This document shows positions 1 to 9,040 of a stretch of DNA of 64,000 nt, one piece after another. Numbering within the stretch: position 1 is the stretch's first letter; the number at the start of each line of letters is the position of its first letter. Under the pieces are notes generated by a model. It searched no databases. It saw nothing but the letters and a program-made list of their open reading frames with translations, and was not told where the DNA came from. The DNA is taken from the NCBI RefSeq assembly GCF_021491355.1, contig NZ_JAKENF010000001.1:186001-250000 (forward strand). The letters are read 5' to 3'. Made by a program: the position numbers and the translations under genes. The DNA comes from Alitabrizicola rongguiensis (lineage in GTDB: Bacteria > Pseudomonadota > Alphaproteobacteria > Rhodobacterales > Rhodobacteraceae).

Positions 1-453
1 GACCGTCTCGATCAGGATCACGTCAAAGCCGGCTGCCTCGCAGATCGCCACCGCTTCCCGCGTGCGGCGGGCGACGCCGCCCAGATGGCTTTGGCTGGGC
101 GAGGGCCGGATGAAGGCGCGCGGGTCACGGGACAGATGCTCCATCCGTGTCTTGTCGCCGAGGATCGAACCACCCGATCGTGCCGAGGAAGGATCGACCG
201 CCAGAACGGCCACCCGCAGCCCCTGCCCCGTCAGCATCAGGCCGAAGCTCTCGATAAAGCTCGACTTGCCCACCCCCGGTGTGCCCGACAGACCGATGCG
301 CAGCGCCTCACGCCCCGCGCCGCGCAGGATGTCGATCAGGAGAACCGCCTGCGCCCGGTGATCCGCCCGGGCGCTTTCCACCAGCGTGATCGCACGGGCC
401 AGCGCCCGTCGATCGCCGGCGATCACGCGACTGGCAAGATCCGACACATCCAT
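1..453 (-). CDS. meaB: Methylmalonyl-CoA mutase-associated GTPase MeaB (N-terminal part, cut by window edge)
   Basis: This is a G3E-family P-loop GTPase that protects and reloads the B12 cofactor of methylmalonyl-CoA mutase. The visible 151 residues hold the Walker A motif GTPGVGKS (about 57-64) and the family stretch [19 protein letters not shown] (about 87-105). The reading frame is still open at base 1, so the C-terminal half lies outside the window. I chose the ATG at 453 because homologues start just before an MDVSDLA-like helix; there is no better start upstream. The gene is divergent from the DUF3108 gene. mce (21 kb) and prpE (52 kb) in the same window fit a propionyl-CoA to succinyl-CoA route. 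The mutase itself is not visible. Confidence 0.93.
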   Translation of the reverse strand, partial: MDVSDLASRVIAGDRRALARAITLVESARADHRAQAVLLIDILRGAGREALRIGLSGTPGVGKSSFIESFGLMLTGQGLRVAVLAVDPSSARSGGSILGDKTRMEHLSRDPRAFIRPSPSQSHLGGVARRTREAVAICEAAGFDVILIETV

Positions 454-572
454 GGGCACCCTCCGGCGAAGTTCCGCCTGACAAGCACCGTCCCACACCG
501 AATTGTCAACGCCGGCGGGGCTGCCCCTGTCACAAAGCCGCGCTAGGCTTCAGTCAACCACGGGAGAGTCCG

Positions 573-1286
573 ATGCGTTCACTGCTTCTCGCAAGCGCCC
601 TTGCCTTGTCATCGCCCGTGTTGCCGGCGAATGCCGGGGAGTCCGCCACCTACGACCTGTCGATACGTGGGCTTCGCGTCGGGACGGTCAGCTATTCCGG
701 CGAGATCACGGATGGTCGTTATTCCGTCACGGGGCAGTTGCAAAGCGGCGGTGTTTTCGACTGGGTGAAGCACATCCGCTACGACGCCAGCTCTACCGGC
801 CTGGTCCGTGGCGACCGTTTCACCCCGCAGCGCTACGTCGAAGCCGCCGATACAGGCAAACGCCAGTCGGAAGCGGTGATGGAGTATCGCAACGGCGTGC
901 CGCAGGTAAAGGTCTACAACCCGCCGCGCGAGCCCGGCAGCGGCGGCCTTGACCCGGCGAAACAGGTGGGAACCGTCGATCCCTTGACCGCGATGTTCGC
1001 GGCATTGCGCGATGTGCCGGCCGCCGACGCCTGCGACCTGACGCTGCAGCTTTTCGATGGCAAGCGTCGCAGCCTCGTGACGATTGGGCCGCTGACAGCC
1101 TCCGCAGAGGGTGCGACCTGTGCCGGAGAGTATCGGCGTGTCGCAGGATTCAGCGACTCCGACATGGCCGAGAAGACGCGCTTCCCCTTCACTCTGGCGC
1201 TCGAGCAGGCCGGGGATGGCAAGCTGCAGGTGTCCGAGATTACCATGGACACGCTCTATGGAAAAGGCCGGATGAAACGGCGATAA
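573..1286 (+). CDS. Secreted DUF3108 domain protein
   Basis: This 237-residue protein has a cleavable signal peptide of about 22 residues (hydrophobic run ending PANAG) followed by a beta-rich DUF3108 region beginning at YDLSIRGLRVGTVSYSG. The family is periplasmic or envelope-associated and its biochemical role is unknown. The C-terminal part contains DACDLTLQLFDGKRRSLVTI, a usual feature of the family. The stop is 7 bases before the GTG start of hrpB, so the two are probably cotranscribed. No catalytic residues are recognisable. Confidence 0.85.
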   Translation: MRSLLLASALALSSPVLPANAGESATYDLSIRGLRVGTVSYSGEITDGRYSVTGQLQSGGVFDWVKHIRYDASSTGLVRGDRFTPQRYVEAADTGKRQSEAVMEYRNGVPQVKVYNPPREPGSGGLDPAKQVGTVDPLTAMFAALRDVPAADACDLTLQLFDGKRRSLVTIGPLTASAEGATCAGEYRRVAGFSDSDMAEKTRFPFTLALEQAGDGKLQVSEITMDTLYGKGRMKRR

Positions 1287-1293
1287 GGCGGGG

Positions 1294-3735
1294 GTGACCA
1301 ACCCGCTTCCCATCGACGAGGCCCTGCCCGGATTGATCGCCGCGTTGCGCGGCCGGGGGATGGCCGTGCTGCAGGCCCCGCCCGGCGCCGGCAAGACCAC
1401 CCGCGTTCCGCTTGCCCTGCTGCCCGAGGTTCCGGGTCGGATCGTCATGCTCGAACCGCGCCGGCTGGCCGCGCGTGCTGCGGCCGAACGCATGGCCGAG
1501 ACGCTTGGCGAAGGCGTGGGGCAGACCGTGGGCTACCGCATCCGGGGCGAGGCCAAGGTCTCTCGTGCGACGCGGATCGAGGTGGTGACCGAAGGTATCC
1601 TGACGCGGATGCTTCAGTCTGATCCGTCGCTCGACGGGATCGGCGCGCTGATCTTCGACGAGTTCCACGAACGCTCGCTGAACGCCGATCTCGGCCTTGC
1701 GCTGGCGCTCGAGGTCCGGGGCGCGCTGCGCGAGGATCTGCGTCTGATCGTGATGTCGGCGACGCTCGATGCCGAACCGGTGGCAGCGCTGATGGGAGAC
1801 GCGCCTGTTGTCACCTCGGCCGGTCGGGCCTTTCCGGTCGAAACCCGGTGGCTGCCGCGACCGCTTCCCGCCGGAGCAAAGTTCGAGCCGGCGGTCTCTG
1901 ACCTCATCCTGCAGGCGCTCGACGATACCTCGGACGGTGGGCTTCTGGTCTTCCTGCCGGGTGAAGGCGAGATCCGCCGCGTGGAGGGGTTGCTGAAAGG
2001 GCGCCTGCCAGACGGACTCGAGGTGCGGCCTCTGTTCGGGGCGATGGACTTCACGGCACAGCGCGCAGCCGTCGCCCCCGCGATCTCGGGACGAAAGATC
2101 GTGCTGGCAACATCGATCGCCGAAACCTCGCTGACGCTGCCGGACATCCGTGTGGTCGTCGATGGGGGGCGCGCAAGACGGGCACGTTTCGATCCATCGT
2201 CGGGCATGTCGCGACTGGTGACAGATCGTGTCACCCGGGCCGAGGCCGAGCAGCGGCGCGGGCGGGCGGGACGCGTGGCAGAAGGGGTATGCTACCGGCT
2301 CTGGGCGAAGGCCGAGGAAGGTGCACTGGCGGCCTATCCCCCGCCGGAAATCGCGGCTGCCGATCTGACGGGGCTTGCGCTTGAACTTGCGCTCTGGGGC
2401 GGCGGCATGGGGCTGGCGTTCCTGACACCGCCTCCCGCCCCGTCCCTCGCCGAAGCGCGGGCGCTGCTGCGCGATCTCGGGGCACTCGATGCGGAGGACC
2501 GCATCACCGATCACGGACGGCGACTTGCGCTCATGCCGTTGCATCCGCGGCTGGCCCATATGCTCGTTCTGGCCGGCCGGCAGGCGGCACCCCTCGCCGC
2601 GCTGATGCAGGAGCGCGACCCTTTGCGCGGCGCTCCACCCGACTTGACGCTGCGGCTGGACGCAGTTCAGAACCCAAAGCGCTTTGAAGCGGATCGCCCC
2701 TACCCGGTTCACCGGCCCACGCTCGAACGGGTGCGCGATGAGAGTCGGCGCCTCGTCCGACTGGCGGACGAAGAAGCCAGTCCGATGACCGCAGGGGCGA
2801 TGGCGGCACTGGCCTATCCCGACCGGATCGGCCTCCGCCGCAAGGGCGATCAACCGAGATGGGTACTGGCTGGCGGAAAAGGCGCGGCGATGGAACCTGG
2901 CCTGCCCCTGTCCGACACCCGCCTGGTCGTGGCCACCGACCTCGACGGGGACACCCGCGAGGCCCGGATCCGCCAAGCGGCCGCCCTCAGCGAAACCGAG
3001 CTGAGGGCGCTATACGGCGCGCGGATCGAAAGCCGCTGCCTCTGCGAATGGTCCCGGCGGGACGGGCGCGTGCTGGCGCGCCGGCAGGAAGTCCTGGGAG
3101 CGATGGTGCTGAGCGATCAGCCCTGGCCGGACGCGGCAGACGAAGATGTGGCCCGCGCCGCACTCGATGGCCTGCGGCAGATCGGCCTGACCTGGAGCGA
3201 ACCTGCCCGCCGCCTGCGCGCGCGCATCGAACTGGCCCGCGCCGATGGAGCGGACTTGCCCGATTGCCGTGACGAGGCACTTCTGGCGCGCGCCGAAGAC
3301 TGGCTGCTGCCCTGGCTCGGGAAACGACGAAGCGAGGCGGATCTGCGCGCGCTCGACCTTGCGGAACCGCTGCGCCAGTCGCTGGACTGGGAACAGATGC
3401 AAGAGGTTGACCGCCTTTGCCCGTCGCATTTCGAAACGCCACTCGGGCGGCGAGTCCCGATCGACTACGAAGGCGAGGCGCCGTCGATCGAACTGAAGCT
3501 GCAAGAGCTTTTCGGCGTCACCCGCCATCCGACGGTGGCACATCGCCCTCTGCGCATCACCATGCTGTCGCCGGGCGGCAAGCCGGTGCAGGTGACGATG
3601 GATCTGCCTGGCTTCTGGGCCACATCCTACGGCGATGTCCGCAAGGACATGCGCGGCCGCTATCCGCGACACCCCTGGCCCGAGGACCCGACCCAGGCCG
3701 AACCCACCCTTCGGGCCAAGCCCCGCGGCAACTGA
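1294..3735 (+). CDS. hrpB: ATP-dependent helicase HrpB
   Basis: This 813-residue DEAH/RHA-type helicase has the standard family length. Walker A is APPGAGKTT (about 28-36), motif II is DEFH (about 122-125) and motif III is SAT (about 155-157). Motif VI reads QRRGRAGR. The C-terminus carries the HrpB-specific block with LPGFWATSYGDVRKDMRGRY close to the end. Substrate and role are poorly known; bacterial HrpB homologues are linked to RNA metabolism. Translation starts at GTG 7 bases after the DUF3108 stop, which suggests coupling. A 578-codon open frame on the opposite strand is a shadow of this gene. Confidence 0.95.
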   Translation: MTNPLPIDEALPGLIAALRGRGMAVLQAPPGAGKTTRVPLALLPEVPGRIVMLEPRRLAARAAAERMAETLGEGVGQTVGYRIRGEAKVSRATRIEVVTEGILTRMLQSDPSLDGIGALIFDEFHERSLNADLGLALALEVRGALREDLRLIVMSATLDAEPVAALMGDAPVVTSAGRAFPVETRWLPRPLPAGAKFEPAVSDLILQALDDTSDGGLLVFLPGEGEIRRVEGLLKGRLPDGLEVRPLFGAMDFTAQRAAVAPAISGRKIVLATSIAETSLTLPDIRVVVDGGRARRARFDPSSGMSRLVTDRVTRAEAEQRRGRAGRVAEGVCYRLWAKAEEGALAAYPPPEIAAADLTGLALELALWGGGMGLAFLTPPPAPSLAEARALLRDLGALDAEDRITDHGRRLALMPLHPRLAHMLVLAGRQAAPLAALMQERDPLRGAPPDLTLRLDAVQNPKRFEADRPYPVHRPTLERVRDESRRLVRLADEEASPMTAGAMAALAYPDRIGLRRKGDQPRWVLAGGKGAAMEPGLPLSDTRLVVATDLDGDTREARIRQAAALSETELRALYGARIESRCLCEWSRRDGRVLARRQEVLGAMVLSDQPWPDAADEDVARAALDGLRQIGLTWSEPARRLRARIELARADGADLPDCRDEALLARAEDWLLPWLGKRRSEADLRALDLAEPLRQSLDWEQMQEVDRLCPSHFETPLGRRVPIDYEGEAPSIELKLQELFGVTRHPTVAHRPLRITMLSPGGKPVQVTMDLPGFWATSYGDVRKDMRGRYPRHPWPEDPTQAEPTLRAKPRGN

Positions 3736-3820
3736 CGGAATTCCCAAAGCGCTTCGGATGAGACCTTTTCTTGCCTGCTTTTTCGGCATAAGGATAGGCT
3801 GGCGAGCGGGAGGTTCCGGA

Positions 3821-5008
3821 ATGACGAGTGAGATGCAGGCTGCTGTCCGTGGCCGATGGGCCGTGGCGGCGATGTTCCTGTCCAACGGGTTCCTCTTCGG
3901 CTCCTGGGCGCCGCAGATTCCCCTGCTGCTTCCCGTCCACCAGATCACCGAAAGCACGCTTGGGCTCTTGATCCTGGTGCTGGGTCTCGGCGCGGTCGCC
4001 GCCATGTCCTTTTCCGGTCGCCTCATCGCCCGCTACGGGTCACGGCGGATGGTGCGGATCTTCGCGCTTCTGTCCAGCATCACGCTTGTGTCGGTGATCT
4101 TTGCCCCGACAGTGCCGGTGCTAGCCGTAATGATGGCGATGATGGGGGCTTTCCTCGGGACCATGGACGTCTCGATGAACGCCAACGCCGTCCAGGTCGA
4201 ACGCAAGCTCAATCGGGCGATCATGTCCTCTTCGCATGGGTTCTGGAGCCTTGGCGGCTTTCTGGGCGGCGGAATCGGCGGCTACCTCATCTCCCATGTC
4301 GGGCGCGAGCCGCATGCGGTGGGGGCCAGCATCATCGCTCTGCTGGTGATGCTGGCGGCGATGCCATTCCTGGTCAGCGACGAGAAGGCGCCCGCTGTAT
4401 CGGTGCCGCACAAGAATCAGAGCGCGGGCACACGGGACGTGGCCCTTTACGTCCTGGGGCTGATGGCGCTGTTCTCGATGGTGCCCGAAGGCGGCGTGCT
4501 CGACTGGGCGGCGCTCTATCTCACCAAGGAACACGGCTCGTCCCTGTCCACCGCCTCCTTCGCCTTCGCGCTCTTCGCCGGCACAATGGCGCTGGTGCGC
4601 TTCCTCGGGGATTCCGTCCGCAACCGCTTCGGCGCGGTCACGACACTGCGCATTTCGGGGGTCGTCGGGGCGATTGGGCTTATGGGTGCCAGCGCCGCCC
4701 CGAGCGACCTGATCGCGATCCTCTGTTTTGGGATCGCTGGCCTCGGGGTAGCGAATATGGTGCCGATCGTGCTGTCGGCGGCGGGCAACCATCCTGGCGC
4801 CAGTGCGGGCAGCGGCATCGCCACCGTCTCGATGATGGGCTATGCCGGCATCCTGTTCGCGCCGTCAGCGATCGGATTTGCCGCAGAACACATCGGCTAC
4901 CGCATGACCTACTTCGTGCTGGCCGTCCTGCTTGCCATCGTCGCGACGCTGGCGTCGCGCGTTGCTTCCGCGGACAGGATTGGTGCCCATCCTCATCCGG
5001 CCGAATAG
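3821..5008 (+). CDS. MFS transporter
   Basis: This 395-residue protein of the major facilitator superfamily has about 12 hydrophobic segments. The first begins at WAVAAMFLSNGFLFGSWAPQ. A loop between segments 2 and 3 carries RLIARYGSRRMVR, the usual cytoplasmic MFS motif, and a long polar stretch divides the two halves near residue 195. The frame is open further upstream, but the ATG at 3821 has a GGGAGG ribosome binding site at 3808-3813, so that start is preferred. It resembles YbjJ-like transporters of unknown substrate. The gene stands alone between hrpB and the DUF1993 gene, which is on the opposite strand. Confidence 0.87.
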   Translation: MTSEMQAAVRGRWAVAAMFLSNGFLFGSWAPQIPLLLPVHQITESTLGLLILVLGLGAVAAMSFSGRLIARYGSRRMVRIFALLSSITLVSVIFAPTVPVLAVMMAMMGAFLGTMDVSMNANAVQVERKLNRAIMSSSHGFWSLGGFLGGGIGGYLISHVGREPHAVGASIIALLVMLAAMPFLVSDEKAPAVSVPHKNQSAGTRDVALYVLGLMALFSMVPEGGVLDWAALYLTKEHGSSLSTASFAFALFAGTMALVRFLGDSVRNRFGAVTTLRISGVVGAIGLMGASAAPSDLIAILCFGIAGLGVANMVPIVLSAAGNHPGASAGSGIATVSMMGYAGILFAPSAIGFAAEHIGYRMTYFVLAVLLAIVATLASRVASADRIGAHPHPAE

Positions 5009-5031
5009 AGGACCAAGACCCGGATTCGCGG

Positions 5032-5526
5032 TCAGGCCGCCATGAAATCGCGCTTGCCCAGATCGACGCCGTTGTGACGGAGGATGTCATAGGCCGTGGT
5101 CGCGTGGAAATAGACCTGCGGCAGCGAATAGACCGTGACAAAGGTCAGACCCGGCAAGGTCACGTCTTCGCCGCGGATCTTGATCGTTATCGGTCGGTCT
5201 GCGGCACCGGCAAAGCGATCGGGAGCGAAAGAGGCGAGATGGGCGCGGGCGGCGGCCACCCTGGCCCGCAAATCGGCAAAAGTGGTCTCGGTATCGGCAA
5301 AGCTCTTCAGCTCGTCCCCCGCGAGCCGCGATGCGGCTCTGGCGCAGAAGTCGCAGGTCAGTTGCACCTGCCGGGTGAAGCTGAACATGTCTGGATACAG
5401 CCGGAAACGGAGAAGGGCCTGAGGATCGATCTTCTTCGCCTCGCAATGCGCCTCGGCCTTGGCAAGGATGTTCGACAGGGCCACAAGCATGCGGTCCATA
5501 GGCTGGATGGCAATCTGATGGATCAT
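5032..5526 (-). CDS. DUF1993 family protein (copy 1)
   Basis: This 164-residue all-alpha protein of the DUF1993 family is related to DinB-like helical bundles. Typical family landmarks are LRFRLYPDMFSFTRQVQLTC near the middle and VYFHATTAYDILRHNGVDLG near the end. The function is unknown. A diverged paralogue lies at 23472-23984. It follows the cysteine hydrolase gene on the same strand after 74 bases and may belong to the argD-argF transcription unit, though the gap is large enough for its own promoter. Confidence 0.85.
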   Translation of the reverse strand: MIHQIAIQPMDRMLVALSNILAKAEAHCEAKKIDPQALLRFRLYPDMFSFTRQVQLTCDFCARAASRLAGDELKSFADTETTFADLRARVAAARAHLASFAPDRFAGAADRPITIKIRGEDVTLPGLTFVTVYSLPQVYFHATTAYDILRHNGVDLGKRDFMAA

Positions 5527-5600
5527 CGTGTCCGCTCCTCTTCCGGCCGCGCATATGACTGTCCTGCGCGGCTGTCGTCCAGCCCCGTGTCACGGGGGGA

Positions 5601-6146
5601 TCAGATTGACCGCGCGACCATGTCCGTCGGCAGGACCCGCGCGAAATCCGCCCCAAGGATCGTAAGCGTCATGTCGAGCAGGGCATCGGCAGGGATGCGG
5701 CTGCCATCGGGGCGCGGAATGTCGAACCCGATCAGGGAATCTCCCGGCAGGATCACCTGATAGCCAAGATCCGAGGCAGCCCGCGTCGTCGAGGTCACGC
5801 AAAAGGCCGCCACCGCCCCCGTCAGCACCAGCCGGTCTATCCCCTGCACATTGAGGTAGTCGTCCAGCCCGGTTCCCGCAAAGGCAGAGGACCGCGATTT
5901 CACGAAGATCTTCTCACCCGGCAGCGGCAGCGCACAGGGCATCACCTCGCCCCCGGGCTGGCCAAAGGCGACCGGCGTGCCCGGCTCGTTGTGGTGCACA
6001 TGGATGACCGGCAAGCCACGCTCGCGGAACAGCGCCAGCAGCTCCGCCACCCGATCCTCGGCCTGCGGATTGGCCCGTTCCCGCCCTGCGGTGGTGCGAT
6101 GGGCCATCTCCATCTGCATGTCGATCACGAGAAGAGCCGTGGTCAT
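5601..6146 (-). CDS. Isochorismatase-family cysteine hydrolase
   Basis: This 181-residue cysteine hydrolase has the family catalytic triad visible as Asp9 (ALLVIDMQ), Lys83 (FVKSRSS) and Cys116 (AVAAFCVTSTTRAA). Relatives cleave C-N or ester bonds in nicotinamide, N-carbamoyl compounds, ureidoacrylate or isochorismate. The sequence alone does not tell which. The open frame extends upstream, but homologues begin at MTTALLVIDMQ, and the ATG at 6146 lies only 4 bases after the argF stop, so cotranscription with argF is likely. That context makes an amide or carbamoyl substrate plausible but unproven. Confidence 0.88.
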   Translation of the reverse strand: MTTALLVIDMQMEMAHRTTAGRERANPQAEDRVAELLALFRERGLPVIHVHHNEPGTPVAFGQPGGEVMPCALPLPGEKIFVKSRSSAFAGTGLDDYLNVQGIDRLVLTGAVAAFCVTSTTRAASDLGYQVILPGDSLIGFDIPRPDGSRIPADALLDMTLTILGADFARVLPTDMVARSI

Positions 6147-6150
6147 CGCC

Positions 6151-7077
6151 CTAGACCCCCAGACACCAGCGCATGACCGCCTTCTGTGCGTGAAGGCGGT
6201 TCTCGGCCTCGTCGAAGATGACCGAATGAGGGCCATCCATGACCGCGCTCGTCGCCTCGTCGTTGCGATGGGCCGGCAGGCAATGCATGAACAGGGCGTC
6301 GGGCTTGGCGTGTTCCATCAACGCCTCGTTCACCTGATAGGGGCGCAGCTGGTTGTGGCGGCGTTCCTTGGCGCTTTCGGGGTCGTGCATGCTGACCCAG
6401 GTATCGGTCACGACCAGATCCGCACCGCTGACCGCCGCGACCGGATCGCGCTCAATCCGCACCGAACGGCCCTTTTCGCGCGCGAAGCCAACGAAACCGG
6501 GTTCAGGGTCAAGCGTCTCGGGCCCGGTGAAGGTGAAATCGAAGCCGAACTGGCCGGCGGCGTGCAGGAAGCTGGCGCAGACGTTGTTGCCGTCGCCGCA
6601 CCACACCACCTTGCGCCCGGCGATCGGACCGCGATGTTCCTCGTAGGTCATCACGTCGGCCATGATCTGGCAGGGATGGGTGCGGTTGGTCAGGCCGTTG
6701 ATGACCGGGACCGAGGCATACTCCGCCATCTCGAGCAGCGTCGCCTCCTCGAAGGTGCGGATCATGATGAGATCGACATAGCGGCTGAGCACGCGGGCGG
6801 TGTCGGCGATGGTCTCGCCATGGCCGAGCTGCATCTCCTTGCCCGACAGCACCATCGTCTGCCCGCCCATCTGGCGCACGCCGACATCGAAGCTGACGCG
6901 GGTGCGGGTCGAGGGTTTCTCGAAGATCAGCGCCACCATGCGGCCGGCCAGCGGCTGGTCGTCATCGGGCATACCCTTGGGCCGACCGTTGCGGGCGGTC
7001 TTCATGGCATGAGCGGTGTCGATCATCGTCCGCAGCGCGGCGGGATCGGTCGTGTGGATATCAAGGAAGTGGTTCAT
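6151..7077 (-). CDS. argF: Ornithine carbamoyltransferase
   Basis: This cytosolic enzyme joins carbamoyl phosphate to ornithine to give citrulline in arginine synthesis. Its 308 residues match the family length. The carbamoyl phosphate site STRTR is at about 56-60, HPCQIMAD lies in the middle, and the ornithine-binding HCLPAHR is at about 265-271. The gene lies downstream of argD on the same strand, separated by 142 bases that hold a hairpin repeat, and is followed after 4 bases by a cysteine hydrolase. carB, which makes the carbamoyl phosphate, is at 31.6 kb. Confidence 0.97.
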   Translation of the reverse strand: MNHFLDIHTTDPAALRTMIDTAHAMKTARNGRPKGMPDDDQPLAGRMVALIFEKPSTRTRVSFDVGVRQMGGQTMVLSGKEMQLGHGETIADTARVLSRYVDLIMIRTFEEATLLEMAEYASVPVINGLTNRTHPCQIMADVMTYEEHRGPIAGRKVVWCGDGNNVCASFLHAAGQFGFDFTFTGPETLDPEPGFVGFAREKGRSVRIERDPVAAVSGADLVVTDTWVSMHDPESAKERRHNQLRPYQVNEALMEHAKPDALFMHCLPAHRNDEATSAVMDGPHSVIFDEAENRLHAQKAVMRWCLGV

Positions 7078-7102
7078 CGGACTGGTCTTTTTGACTGGCG
7101 GT

Positions 7103-7160
7103 GGCTCCGGGGGCTGTCTGCCCCCGGAGCCCCGAGGATATTTGCAAGCAGAAAATGCTC
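7103..7160 (+). repeat. Dispersed hairpin-tail repeat, copy 1
   Basis: A perfect 12-bp inverted repeat, GGCTCCGGGGGC (7103-7114) and GCCCCCGGAGCC (7120-7131), encloses the loop TGTCT. A tail reading CCCCGAGGATATTTGCAAG then CAGAAAATG follows. The same unit occurs at 22600-22650 (minus strand) and, diverged, at 48762-48833. It lies between argD and argF in the orientation opposite to both genes. It could act as a terminator or RNA-stability element, but no strong T-run follows. Confidence 0.75.
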
Positions 7161-7219
7161 AGAACTCTGGCGAAGACCCGCCGGATCGTCGGTACTGGAA
7201 GGCGTAGGACATCACCGGA

Positions 7220-8416
7220 TCAGCCGACATGGGCTGTCGCCAGATCCCGCTCCACCTGGACAGCCGCACGGTCGAGGCGCTGGACGGCCTCGGCGATGTC
7301 GGCGTCGGGGATATTGAGTGCGGGCAGGATGCGGATCACGTTGTCGGCGGCAGGCACCGTCAGCAGATGTTCGCCATAGGCCGCCTTCACGATGTCCGTG
7401 TTCGGCACCTTGCACTTGAGCCCGAGGATCAGACCCTGCCCCCGCACCGCCTCGAAGAGGTCGGGATGGGCCGCGACGAGACCTTCGAGCCGTTGCCGGA
7501 AGAGCGCGCCCTTGCGGCTGACCTCGTCGAGGAAGGCAGGATCGGCGATCTCCTCGACCACCGCCGCGCCGACCGCGCAGCCAAGCGGGTTGCCGCCATA
7601 GGTCGAGCCGTGGGTCCCTGCGACCATACCGGAGGCCGCCTCTTCCGTCGCAAGGACAGCGCCAAGTGGGAAGCCGCCGCCGATGCCCTTGGCGACCATC
7701 ATGATGTCGGGCTCGATCCCCGCCCATTCATGGGCGAAAAGCTTGCCGGTCCGTCCCATGCCGCATTGCACTTCGTCAAGGATTAGGAGCGTTCCGCTGG
7801 CATTGCACACGGCGCGCAACTCTTTCAGGAAGGTGTCGGAGAGGACCCGGATCCCGCCCTCGCCCTGGATCGGCTCGACGATGATAGCGGCGACCCGGTC
7901 GTTCAACGCGGCCTTGACGGCAGCCAGATCGCCGAAGGGCAACTGGCGGAAGCCGGGCAGGAGCGGGCCAAAACCCTTGGTCATCTTTTCGGATCCTGCC
8001 GCAGCGATAGCGGCACTGGAGCGGCCGTGGAAGGCACCGTCGAAGGCGAGGATGTCGGTGCGGTCCTTCTGGCCTTTCTCGTACCAGTATTTCCGCGCCA
8101 TCTTCACCGCGAGTTCCATCGTCTCGGTGCCCGAATTGGTGAAGAAGACCGTATCGGCGAAGGTGTTGGCGACGAGAAGGTCGGCCAGCCGCTCCTGTTC
8201 CGGGATGCGGTACAGGTTCGAAACATGCCAGAGCTTTGCGGCCTGATCCGCGATGGTCTTCACCAGCTTGGGATGCGCATGACCGAGCGCGTTGACTGCG
8301 ATGCCCGCGCCCAAGTCCAGGTATCGGCTGCCATCCTCGGCGACCAGCCAGGAGCCTTCGCCCCGGACGAAGGCGAGGGGGGCGCGGTTGTAGGTGGGCA
8401 GGACGGCGCTGATCAT
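7220..8416 (-). CDS. argD: Acetylornithine/succinylornithine aminotransferase
   Basis: This class III PLP-dependent aminotransferase of 398 residues converts N-acetylglutamate semialdehyde to N-acetylornithine in arginine synthesis; relatives also act in lysine synthesis. NSGTET (about 94-99) binds the cofactor phosphate, [15 protein letters not shown] (about 211-225) contains the cofactor-contacting Asp, and the Schiff-base lysine is Lys243 in [12 protein letters not shown]. The ATG at 8416 gives the usual N-terminus ([14 protein letters not shown]). A TTG 12 codons earlier is less likely. It is the first gene of the argD-argF group. Confidence 0.96.
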   Translation of the reverse strand: MISAVLPTYNRAPLAFVRGEGSWLVAEDGSRYLDLGAGIAVNALGHAHPKLVKTIADQAAKLWHVSNLYRIPEQERLADLLVANTFADTVFFTNSGTETMELAVKMARKYWYEKGQKDRTDILAFDGAFHGRSSAAIAAAGSEKMTKGFGPLLPGFRQLPFGDLAAVKAALNDRVAAIIVEPIQGEGGIRVLSDTFLKELRAVCNASGTLLILDEVQCGMGRTGKLFAHEWAGIEPDIMMVAKGIGGGFPLGAVLATEEAASGMVAGTHGSTYGGNPLGCAVGAAVVEEIADPAFLDEVSRKGALFRQRLEGLVAAHPDLFEAVRGQGLILGLKCKVPNTDIVKAAYGEHLLTVPAADNVIRILPALNIPDADIAEAVQRLDRAAVQVERDLATAHVG

Positions 8417-8533
8417 GAGCGGGCTCCGTATAGGAAGGCTAAGGGGTGCCAAGCGGCGAGGAAAACGTCAAGGAAGATGACGGATGGCCAAAGGCCGCGA
8501 TCGCCTTATCGGCGTCGCGTAGAAAGGAACCGG

Positions 8534-8884
8534 ATGCTGTTCAGGTTCAGGGCCATGCCACGCGCTTTAGCCGCAAGCGGCGACGCGGTCAAAGGATTTT
8601 CGCGGCGAGGAGCAGTGCGGGCGGACAGGCCGGCCAATCAGCGCCTGAAGGTGTGGGGCCCTCGCCTGCGGGACTTTCCGGAGTGGGTCGAACGGCGGCT
8701 GGCCTACCGCGCTCCGTATAGCGTGATCGCCGCAGCGGGTCATGCCGCACTGACGGCCGCGGGCCTGGCCGAACGAGATGCCGTGCCACTTGACCTCTTT
8801 TGCACCCTGGGACACGTGCTGTTCGCGCCGGATGGCAAACTGAGCGGGGACGGCGGCACGGCGCTGGCCGAACTGGGTCGGTAG
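8534..8884 (+). CDS. Small hypothetical protein (116 aa)
   Basis: I do not recognise a named family. The ATG at 8534 is preceded by AGAAAGGAA at a good distance for a ribosome binding site. The product starts with a basic stretch rich in Arg and Ala. It then has a well-formed segment, FPEWVERRLAYRAPYSVI, followed by Ala/Leu helices and a C-terminal FAPDGKLSGDGG turn. Codon use matches the neighbours. It is divergent from argD and 156 bases upstream of gcrA. It could be a lineage-specific protein; a chance open frame in GC-rich DNA cannot be excluded. Confidence 0.55.
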   Translation: MLFRFRAMPRALAASGDAVKGFSRRGAVRADRPANQRLKVWGPRLRDFPEWVERRLAYRAPYSVIAAAGHAALTAAGLAERDAVPLDLFCTLGHVLFAPDGKLSGDGGTALAELGR

Positions 8885-9040
8885 CGGCGGATCGCGGCAA
8901 GCCTGCCCTCGTTCGCCGGCGCGGACCCGGGCGCAGCGGCCCGTGCTTTTGCCGGGGCTTGTGCCGGGAGGCCGAGACGCGGTAAAACCTTCGGGTTGTG
9001 CCGGGCATTCCCCGGCGGCTTGCGAATATGCGGGGATAGC

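Noticed and set aside
1240-2976. 578-codon open frame on the minus strand opposite hrpB
   Set aside because: It lies wholly inside hrpB, has a composition rich in Arg, Gly, His and Gln without domains, and is a typical GC-rich antisense shadow.
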